From NCBI GenBank assembly GCA_009773355.1, contig WRPG01000004.1, positions 47,656 to 111,655 on the forward strand: a stretch of 64,000 bases of DNA, in the 5' to 3' direction. Below the pieces are notes generated by a model. It was not told where the DNA came from. It saw nothing but the letters and a program-made list of their open reading frames with translations, and did not search any database. Position 1 is the first letter of the stretch; each line of letters begins with the position of its first letter. The translations under genes and the position numbers were made by a program. The DNA is from Limisphaerales bacterium. GTDB lineage: Bacteria > Verrucomicrobiota > Verrucomicrobiia > Limisphaerales > SXTU01. This document shows, piece after piece, positions 1 through 7,400 of the stretch.

Positions 1-2
1 TG

Positions 3-335
3 GGGTGGACGCTCTCGGTTGACATCGAACTTTGCCCTGAGGCCCAACAAGTGAGACGCGTGACGCGCTTGTTCGGATTGGTTCCCTTGCATGTGAAACG
101 ATTGCCTTTCAACGCCTTCTCGGAAATTCACGTTCGCAATTCCATCGTGGTCGGGATTGATGGCCCGAGCACATCCGATTGCAGCATCGAGCTGGTCAGT
201 GCGGAAAGGGATCGGTTACGGATCGCACTTTTCTCAAAGCCCGGAGCTGAACCCGGCTGGCATGACGCGGAGTCTCTTGTTGCTCGCCTCGCTGAAATGA
301 CCTCCTTTCCCGTAGTTCGAGAGAACTGTCGGTGA
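3..335 (+). CDS. Hypothetical protein, C-terminal fragment (5' end outside window)
   Basis: The frame is open from the left edge of the window to a TGA at 333-335, so the gene starts upstream and only about 110 C-terminal residues are visible. A GTG at 51 is an internal start candidate only. The fragment has alternating hydrophobic strands and an acidic, helical C-terminal end (around EPGWHDAESLVARL), loosely reminiscent of small PH-like or membrane-associated domains. I do not recognise the family. It ends 23 bases before the uvrC ATG, so it could be co-transcribed with uvrC. Real coding is supported by open frame and protein-like composition, not by homology. Confidence 0.5.
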   Translation, partial: GWTLSVDIELCPEAQQVRRVTRLFGLVPLHVKRLPFNAFSEIHVRNSIVVGIDGPSTSDCSIELVSAERDRLRIALFSKPGAEPGWHDAESLVARLAEMTSFPVVRENCR

Positions 336-358
336 ATCGCCTTTGACGTTGTTTGCAG

Positions 359-2092
359 ATGCCCGTCACCGACCACATCCGCAGCAAGCTCTCGCAGGTG
401 CCGCACCGGCCGGGCGTGTATCTGCACAAGGACCGCTTCGGCACGGTGATTTACGTCGGCAAGGCGCGCGACCTCCGCAAGCGCGTCGCCCAGTATTTCC
501 AATCATCTCGCCGCCTCGGCTGGGACTTGAAGTTCAACGCCCTCGTCGAAGCCATCCACGACTTCGACTGCCACGTCGTGAAGTCCGACGCCGAGGCCGT
601 GCTGCTCGAGGGCAAGCTCATCAAGGAGTTTCACCCGCGCTACAACGTCTCCTTCCGCGACGACAAGCGCTTCCTGATGCTCAAGGTCAACCTCAACGAC
701 CCCATCCCGCGCTTCACCCTCACTCGCCTCAAGCTCGACGACGGCGCGCGTTACTTCGGGCCGTTCGCCAGCGGCGGCGCGCTGCGGCGCACGCTGAATC
801 TGGTCCGCCACAAGTTCAACCTGCGCGGCTGCCGCCCGCTCACGCCCGATGCCAGCGATTACAAGCACTGCCTCTACGCGCACATGAAGGTCTGCACCGC
901 GCCGTGCATCGGCAACGTGACGCGCGAGCAGTATCTCATGCAGGTCACCGCCGGCTGCGACTTCCTCGACGGCCAGTGCGACGAGATGGCGACCGAACTG
1001 GAGGCGCAGATGAAGAAGGCCGCCGCCGCGCAGGACTTCGAGCAGGCCGCGCAGCTCCGCGACCTGCTGGCGGACATCAAGCGCTCGACGAAGAAGACCA
1101 AGTCCTTCGAGCGCGTGCCTTACTCCCTGCCCGTGTCCGTCCACCCGGAGCGCGACTTGGAGGAACTGGCGAAGGTGCTCGGCCTGGCCGCGCCGCCGCA
1201 GCGCATCGAGGGCTTCGACATCTCGAACATCAGCGGGACGTTCGCCGTGGCGTCGCTCGTGAGCTTCTGGCACGGCCGCCCCGACCGGACGAACTACCGG
1301 CGCTTCAAGATCAAGACCGTGACGGGCCAAGACGACTTCGCCTGCATGGCGGAGACGATTCGCCGACGCTACTCGCGGCTGAAGAAGGAAGTGGGACAGG
1401 AAATGTCGAACGGCGAATTGCGAGTGTCGAATGCTCCGACCGATGCCGCCGCCGATTCGTCATTCGTCATTCGACATTCGTCATTGCCCGACGAGGGCGA
1501 GGAAGCCCCCGAGACCCGCCCCACCTCCGCCTTCGATGCCATCGTCCACGATGCTGCCAGCCGCGACGAGATGACCGCGCCGTGGGTGCCCAAGACGCCT
1601 TCCGCAGTGCGCCTGCCGGACCTCATCCTGATTGACGGCGGCCGGGGCCAGCTCAACGCCGCGTGCGCCGAGCTGGCGAAGCTTGGCCTTGGCCACATCG
1701 CCATCATCGGCCTCGCGAAGGAGTTCGAGGAAATCTACCAGCCCGGCGAGAGCGCCCCGCTGCGCCTCGGCCTCGACCATCCGGCGGTGAAACTCCTCCA
1801 GCGCGTGCGCGACGAGTCCCACCGCGTCGCCAACAGCTACAACGCCCAGCTCCGGCTGCGGAAGATTTCAGAGAGCATCCTCGATGAGTTCCCCGGCGTG
1901 GGTGATGCGAGGAAGCAGGTGCTCCTGAAAAAGTTTGGCTCCATCCACCGCCTGCGCCTCGCGACCGTCGAGCAGATCGCCGAAGTCCCCGGCTTCGGCG
2001 GCAGGACCGCGCAGGAGTTGAAAGCCTTCCTCGAAACGCGCACAGAGCGGCCGGCTGCAAAGCAGCTTCCAGAAGAATCAGGAAGCCCCTGA
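359..2092 (+). CDS. uvrC: Excinuclease ABC subunit C (UvrC)
   Basis: Nuclease subunit of nucleotide excision repair; it makes the two incisions after UvrA/UvrB damage recognition. The N-terminal GIY-YIG domain (about residues 12-95) contains GVYLHKD and IYVGKARDL. A UVR (UvrB-contact) helix pair lies near 213-245 (QDFEQAAQLRDLL). The RNase H-like endonuclease domain begins at GFDISN (about 285) and continues at LIDGGRGQLN (about 424), supplying the catalytic aspartates. Tandem helix-hairpin-helix motifs close the protein (about 511-561). I chose the ATG at 359 over the TTG at 353. At about 577 residues it is near family length, despite an in-frame repeat insert at about residues 348-376 inside the endonuclease domain. 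No uvrB is present in the window. Confidence 0.95.
   Translation: MPVTDHIRSKLSQVPHRPGVYLHKDRFGTVIYVGKARDLRKRVAQYFQSSRRLGWDLKFNALVEAIHDFDCHVVKSDAEAVLLEGKLIKEFHPRYNVSFRDDKRFLMLKVNLNDPIPRFTLTRLKLDDGARYFGPFASGGALRRTLNLVRHKFNLRGCRPLTPDASDYKHCLYAHMKVCTAPCIGNVTREQYLMQVTAGCDFLDGQCDEMATELEAQMKKAAAAQDFEQAAQLRDLLADIKRSTKKTKSFERVPYSLPVSVHPERDLEELAKVLGLAAPPQRIEGFDISNISGTFAVASLVSFWHGRPDRTNYRRFKIKTVTGQDDFACMAETIRRRYSRLKKEVGQEMSNGELRVSNAPTDAAADSSFVIRHSSLPDEGEEAPETRPTSAFDAIVHDAASRDEMTAPWVPKTPSAVRLPDLILIDGGRGQLNAACAELAKLGLGHIAIIGLAKEFEEIYQPGESAPLRLGLDHPAVKLLQRVRDESHRVANSYNAQLRLRKISESILDEFPGVGDARKQVLLKKFGSIHRLRLATVEQIAEVPGFGGRTAQELKAFLETRTERPAAKQLPEESGSP
1401..1486. repeat. In-frame inverted pair of 7-8-bp words inside uvrC
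   Basis: The left arm (about 1401-1433) is a degenerate array of words like AATGTCGA. The right arm (about 1455-1485) is the reverse-complement array of ATTCGTC words. The loop is about 20 bases. The element is stop-free in the uvrC frame and encodes a low-complexity Ser/Asn-rich insert between two parts of the RNase H-like domain. Confidence 0.75.
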
Positions 2093-2516
2093 AGAGGTCG
2101 TGGCAGGGCGCACCGTTCAAGCGTCGCTCCGCAGCGGTTCTGGCTGGCGAGTTCCGCGGGTTGAAACCCACGGCTACCCTCGGACGGCCACTACGCGGTC
2201 ATGGACTGAGGGAGAGTGTCCGACCGCTGCGGGCGCTGCGCGACGCGCACCGGAAGACGACGCGGCCACGCCGACTCCCCTCTCCCAGCGGGAGAGGGAA
2301 AGGGTGAGGGAGAACGGCGACGAGATGTTGTGATTCTCAGACTTGCCGACGGTGGCTGGCGTGGCCTGAACTTGAACCGGCTTTGCCTTGGTGGTGGATG
2401 CGTTGCCCAAAGATTGTGCGGGGCCGCTCTCCCTCACCCCGGCCCTCTCCCGCTGGGAGAGGGAGGAACTTCGACCACTGCGGGCGCTACGCGATGCGCG
2501 CCGAGAGATGACATGG
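2093..2516. other. 424-base gene-free interval after uvrC
   Basis: The convergent space between uvrC (plus) and the HEPN-like gene (minus). It holds most of a repeat structure, described separately, and no convincing gene; short open frames here are translations of the repeat. No T-run follows the G/C-rich stem, so it is not a typical intrinsic terminator, although a stem of this size between convergent genes could still end transcription. Confidence 0.6.
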
Positions 2517-2538
2517 CTACGCTGGCTCCCTTGTCCCA
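2208..2538. repeat. Inverted repeat bracketed by about 80-bp direct repeats
   Basis: The inverted arms are 2278-2313 and 2429-2464, matching at about 33 of 36 positions. Each arm itself contains a self-complementary CTCTCCCAGCGGGAGAG-type core. Outside the arms lie two related direct units, 2208-2287 and 2458-2538, sharing ACTGCGGGCGCT-like and CTCCC..TCCCA blocks at roughly three quarters identity. The right unit contains the stop codon and last codons of the HEPN-like gene. Confidence 0.8.
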
Positions 2539-3110
2539 TCATCTGGGCGTTTGGTGATAGTTAGTTGAATCCTTACCAAATCGTCTCGAATTTGGTTTGA
2601 GGCCGTCCCACGACGGTCTGCAGATTCGCAAGTCACTCGCTCTACCTTGCTACTGCCTTTCGAGTAAGAAACGAAAGTGACCTCATCCCTTCTATCCTCG
2701 GCGAGAGCTGTCTCGGAAGTGTCAATGTGCGCGTGAGCAAGTAGGTTGCGAAACTCACGAAGCTCTTCAAGTTGAGCCTTCAAGTTTGGATGCGCCGCGA
2801 CAAGCGGCGGAAACTCTTGTTCAAGTATCGTAAACAGAAGGCGCGTTTTGCGCTCGAAAGGCATCCGTTGGGCAATCTCAGTAAAGAAAAGCGAACGCCG
2901 GCGCGTATCACAACAAAAGTAGCCAGCAAGGATATCTGCTAGCAGGGGTTCGATCCATGTAGTTGCACCCAGAAACTTCCCTCGCAGGGTATTGGCAAAT
3001 TCGTGCAGGCGATGAGATTGATCCAGTTGTTTCTGATTCGGTGTCATGTGTAGGAACCAATTCGAAGCAGCGAGCGGGCAAAATGCCTTTGCAAATAGGT
3101 CTTCAACCAT
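2517..3110 (-). CDS. HEPN-like domain protein
   Basis: A 197-residue protein from the ATG at 3110. A second ATG at 3047 (MTPNQKQLDQSHRL) gives 176 residues and may be the true start; neither has a clear ribosome-binding site. The sequence REFRNLLAHAHID contains R-x4-H (R-NLLA-H), the catalytic signature of HEPN ribonucleases, in a mainly helical context. HEPN proteins often act as RNA-cleaving toxins or in defence, but no antitoxin partner is evident. Base composition is clearly lower in GC than the neighbours, suggesting recent acquisition. The last residues and stop are encoded by a direct-repeat unit. It lies 16 bases downstream of the VCBS-protein gene on the same strand. Confidence 0.6.
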   Translation of the reverse strand: MVEDLFAKAFCPLAASNWFLHMTPNQKQLDQSHRLHEFANTLRGKFLGATTWIEPLLADILAGYFCCDTRRRSLFFTEIAQRMPFERKTRLLFTILEQEFPPLVAAHPNLKAQLEELREFRNLLAHAHIDTSETALAEDRRDEVTFVSYSKGSSKVERVTCESADRRGTASNQIRDDLVRIQLTITKRPDDGTREPA

Positions 3111-3126
3111 TCATTGCCATAGCACT

Positions 3127-4299
3127 CTACTTCCCCGTCTCATTCCACAGCACGCGCAGGTTCTTCGTCGCGCGGCCGGCGAGGATGAGGTCGGGCTTGC
3201 CGTCGCCGTTGAGGTCGGCGGCTTTCATGTCTTCGATGGCCACTTCGGCGGCGGAGAGGTCGGTCTTGCGCCATTGCTTGCCGTCCTTGTCCAAGGGGGT
3301 GAGGAGGCGCACGCCGGGCACGCCCTTGGGGTTCATCCCGCGCCAGCCGATGGCAATCTGGTCGCTGCCCACGCCGAGGAAGTCCGCCACGGCGACGGCA
3401 TGGCCGTCCTTCAAAGTGTCGTCGAGGACGAGGCGGGTCCAGAGGCCCTTGTTGTTCGCGGGCTGGGTGTAGACGGCGCTGGTGGTGCCGTGCATCGGCT
3501 CGATGGTGGCGAGGAAGCGCGTGCCGCCGGGGAGCTTGCCGTCGCGGACCTCGCCGGTCCACTGGTCGGAGATTTGCCGCTTCTTCCACTCGCCGGTGCT
3601 GCGGCCAAACCAGAAGACGCCCTCCTTCGCGCCGGTGACGAGTTCGTGCTCGGGGTCGGCGTCCCAGTTGATGGGCTGGAAGTTGTGGCTGGCGTGGGTG
3701 AAGTCGCTGACGAGGGAGAGCTTCCACGCGTCCTTCGGGTTGGCAGGCATGGTGTAGGCGAAGACCTTGCTGCCGTCGCCGGCGTTGCCTTTGTTGCCGC
3801 GCCCGTGCAGGGGCTTGACGATGAGGTCCCACTTGCCGGACGGCGCCTTGACCCAGTGCATGCGGTGAACGGTCGGCTCGTGGTGGAGTTTCACCGGCTC
3901 CCACTTCTGCGTGCGGTTTTTGGGTGCGATGAGGAAGAAGACCGCGCCGCTCTTGGTCGCGTCAGTGGTTTCGCTGGGGTTCCAGCCCGCGCCAATGGCG
4001 ACCTCGCATTTGCCGTCGCCGTCAATGTCCTGCGCGGCGATGCAGACGTGGTCCTGCGGGGTGAGGTTCTCGGCGATGACGTGCTTCTTCCACGAAGGGT
4101 TCTGATACCACTGCACGGTGTTCTTGTCGGCGAGGAGGATGTCGGGGCGTTTGTCGCCGTCCACGTCGGCGATGGCGATGCCGTAGCCGATGTTCACCGC
4201 GGTATCAATGTCCTGCGCGCGGAACTTGGGCTGCGGCGGCTCGGCAGCGAGGGTGGTAGCGGCGGCAAGGGAAAGACAGGCGAGGAGGGAAGTTTTCAT
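3127..4299 (-). CDS. Exported FG-GAP/VCBS-repeat protein
   Basis: A 390-residue protein beginning MKTSLLACLSLAAATTLAAE, a clear Sec signal peptide ending near AA-AEP. The start is the ATG at 4299; the frame stays open upstream only because it reads through an inverted repeat. Several Asp-rich calcium-binding blades are visible: ADVDGDKRPDILL (N-terminal), QDIDGDGKCEVAIG and AADLNGDGKPDLIL near the C-terminus, typical of FG-GAP/VCBS beta-propellers. Such proteins are secreted or periplasmic, with binding or structural roles; the ligand is unknown. It is divergent from uvrA1. Confidence 0.85.
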   Translation of the reverse strand: MKTSLLACLSLAAATTLAAEPPQPKFRAQDIDTAVNIGYGIAIADVDGDKRPDILLADKNTVQWYQNPSWKKHVIAENLTPQDHVCIAAQDIDGDGKCEVAIGAGWNPSETTDATKSGAVFFLIAPKNRTQKWEPVKLHHEPTVHRMHWVKAPSGKWDLIVKPLHGRGNKGNAGDGSKVFAYTMPANPKDAWKLSLVSDFTHASHNFQPINWDADPEHELVTGAKEGVFWFGRSTGEWKKRQISDQWTGEVRDGKLPGGTRFLATIEPMHGTTSAVYTQPANNKGLWTRLVLDDTLKDGHAVAVADFLGVGSDQIAIGWRGMNPKGVPGVRLLTPLDKDGKQWRKTDLSAAEVAIEDMKAADLNGDGKPDLILAGRATKNLRVLWNETGK

Positions 4300-4353
4300 A
4301 GCGAGTTGTTGGAAGCGTAGTCGCGCAGACCGGCACTCCAAGAAGAAACTTTG

Positions 4354-4434
4354 CCCGCGAAACACGCGAAACAACGCGAAAGGAGGAACTGCTTCGGTCA
4401 TTCCCTTTCGCGTCTTTTCGCGTGTTTCGCGGGC
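4354..4434. repeat. Near-perfect 30-bp inverted repeat between divergent genes
   Basis: Arms 4354-4383 and 4404-4434 are almost exact reverse complements built from CACGCGAAA-type words, with a loop of about 20 bases. The repeat sits upstream of both the VCBS gene and uvrA1, so a terminator role is unlikely. Confidence 0.85.
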
Positions 4435-4487
4435 CACGCCTTCCCCCACTTGCCTCGCGCGATTCCCTCTCCTAACTTCCGCGCCGC

Positions 4488-7400
4488 ATGTCGAAGCCGT
4501 CGCCCGCCAACTTCATCCGCCTCCGCGGCGTGCGGCACAACAACCTCAAGGGCTTCGACCTGGACCTGCCGCTGGGGAAGCTCATCGTCATCACGGGCTT
4601 GAGCGGCTCGGGGAAGTCCTCGCTGGCGTTCGACACGCTTTTCGCCGAGGGCCAGCGGCGCTACATCGAGACCTTCTCGCCGTATGCGCGGCAGTTCTTC
4701 GACCGCATGGACAAGCCGGCGGTGGACAGCATCGAAGGCATCCCGCCGGCCATCGCCATCGAGCAGCGCAACGCCGTGCGCACCACGCGCAGCACCGTCG
4801 GCACGATGACGGAAATCTGCGACCACCTGAAGGTGCTCTGGCCGCACCTCGCCACGCTGCATTGCCGCAAGTGCGGGAAGCCCGTGGAGAAGGAGCCGCC
4901 GCAGAAGGTGTGGGAAGTGGTAGCAGCCGACGTGAGGAGGCTCCATTCAAATGCGGAGCGCGGAACGCAGAATGCGGAATGTCTGGTGACGTTCGACCTC
5001 GCGTTGTCGGAGAAGCTCTCGCTGAAGGAATCGCTCTCCCTCCTCGCCAAGCAAGGCTACCAGCGCCTCCTCGTCAGCGGCGAAGTCGTCCGCCTCGAAG
5101 ACGCAGCCCCCAAACTACGGAGCGCCGAGCATTGCTCGGCCGATGCAAGCGAACCCGCCCAAGCCGAGCAATGCTCGGCGCTCCGCCAAGTCCCAGCCGC
5201 CCTTACTGTCCTCCAAGACCGCCTCCGCCTCACCCCCGCCATCCGCTCCCGTTTCATCGAAGCCTGCGAACAAGCCTACCACTTCGGCAAAGGCCGCCTC
5301 GCCGTTCACCTACTTCCCAGCGCCTCCCCCCCAGACCCCAGACCCCAGACGCTAGACCCAATTCCCCATTCCCCATCCCCCATTCCCTTTTCAAATCGCT
5401 TCCACTGCGCCCCCTGCGATCTCGACTACCGCGAGCCGTCCCCCGCGCTCTTCAGCTTCAACCACCCCGTCGGCGCGTGCCCCGCGTGCAAGGGCTTCGG
5501 ACGCGTCATCGGCATTGACTACGAGTTGGCGATTCCCGACCGCTCGCTCTCGCTGGCTGCCGGCGCGGTGAAGCCTTGGCGCACCGGCACCGGCGCGGAG
5601 TCGTTGGCCGACTTGGCGAAGTTCTGCAAGAAGCTCGGCGTGCCGATGGACGTGCCCTTCCGCGACTTGAGCGAGGCGCACCAACGCTGGGTCATCGAAG
5701 GCGACCCCGGCTACGACAGCAACGACCCCGCGAACGCCTGGCCGAAGAAGTGGTATGGCGTGAAGGGCTACTTCCGCTGGCTGGAGAGCAAGAGCTACAA
5801 GATGCACGTCCGCGTGCTGCTCTCGCGCTACCGCAGCTACACGCGTTGCCCGAGCTGCGAGGGGCGGCGGTTTCAGCCGGAAGCGTTGCTCTACCAAGTC
5901 CCCGTAGGTGACGACGTAAGGAGTCTCCATTCAAACGCGGAACGCGGAACGCAGAGCGCGGAACAGAAGTCAGAGACTCCTCACGTCGTCTCCTACCCGC
6001 GACTCACCCTCGCCGACTTCTACGCCCTCCCTGTCACCCGCGCCCTCGAAGTCATCGAATCGCTCGCCGCGCGTTTCCCCCAATCGGCAATCGGCAATCG
6101 GCAATCGCCCATTCATCACGCCTTGGAGGAGGTTTCCTCCCGCCTCCGCTACCTCGCCGAAGTTGGCCTCGGCTACCTCACGCTGGACCGTGCCACGCGC
6201 ACGCTCTCCGGCGGCGAGACCGAGCGCGTGAACCTCACCACCTGTCTCGGCACGCGCCTCGTCAACACGCTCTACGTCCTCGACGAGCCGAGCGTCGGCC
6301 TGCACCCGCGCGACACCGCGCGCCTCGTCGTCATCCTTCAACGCCTCCGCGACCTCGGTAACACCGTCATCGTCGTCGAGCACGAAGCCGCCGTCATGCG
6401 CGCCGCCGACCAGATTGTGGACCTCGGCCCCGGCCACGGGGAGACGGGCGGCGAACTGGTCTTTCAAGGCACGCTGACCGAATTGCTGAAGCACCCCCTC
6501 TCGCTCACGGGGCAATACTTGAGCGGGCGGATGCAGGTGGAGACGCGAGCGCGACGGCCCATTCATGGCGAAGCAGGTGAGAAAGTGGGAAAGCGAGAAA
6601 GTGAGAGGGGCTCCACCGCTCACTCTCCCACTTTCTCACCTGCTCACTTTCTCACGCTGACCGGCGCTTCCGCTCACAACCTCAAAAACCTAACCATCTC
6701 CATCCCGCTGGGCCGTTTCGTCTGCCTCACGGGCGTGAGCGGCTCCGGCAAGTCCACCCTCGTCCGCGACTGCCTCCTGCCCGCGATCCAAGCCAAACTT
6801 CAAGCCGCCGCCAAAGCCACCGACCACCCAGAAGCCACCGGCGAAGCCGACGACTCCCCCACCGAAGCCCCATCTCCTATCACCCATTCCCCATCCCCTC
6901 TTTCCCTCACCGGAGCGGAGCGACTGTCCCGCGCCATCCTCGTTGACCAAACCTCCCTCGGCAAAACTCCGCGCTCCAACCCCGCCGTCTACATCGGCGC
7001 CTTTGACCATCTCCGCGACCTCTTCGCCGCCACGGAACTCGCCAAGCAGCGCGGCCTGAACAGCAGCGCCTTCAGCTTCAACTCCGCTGTCGGCCAGTGC
7101 GACCGCTGCCGGGGCGCGGGCTTCGAGAAAATTGAAATGCAGTTCCTCAGCGATGTGTTCATCAAGTGCCCGGCGTGCGAGGGAAGGCGGTATCGTGAGC
7201 ACGTTTTGGAAGTGAAGATCGAGGCGGTGGGGAAAGTAATTAGTGAGGAAGTGATTAGTAAGAAGTCCCCGAGCCGCGCCCGCTCCAAGTCCCCACTAAG
7301 CACTCAATCACTAATCACTAATTACTCTTGGTCCATCGCCGACCTCCTCGCCGCCAGCGTGGACGAATCCCTCGCCTTCCTCGCCGCCCTGCCCGACTCG

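Noticed and set aside
503..1330. Long reverse-strand open frame opposite uvrC
   Set aside because: It is a shadow produced by high GC; composition is Arg/Val/Gly-rich without domain features, and uvrC has strong motifs.
2100..2557. Small open frames after uvrC
   Set aside because: They translate the inverted and direct repeats (LSQRERERV-type sequence) and have no protein features.
3046..4320. 424-codon plus-strand open frame opposite the VCBS gene
   Set aside because: Antisense to a signal-peptide-bearing protein with calcium-binding blades; the plus-strand translation has no family features.
4299..4449. N-terminal extension of the VCBS protein
   Set aside because: The extra 50 residues are the translation of an inverted repeat and precede an obvious signal peptide.
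5118..5185. Frameshift or pseudogene in uvrA1
   Set aside because: The inserts keep the frame open through the whole gene, and all ATPase and zinc motifs are intact.
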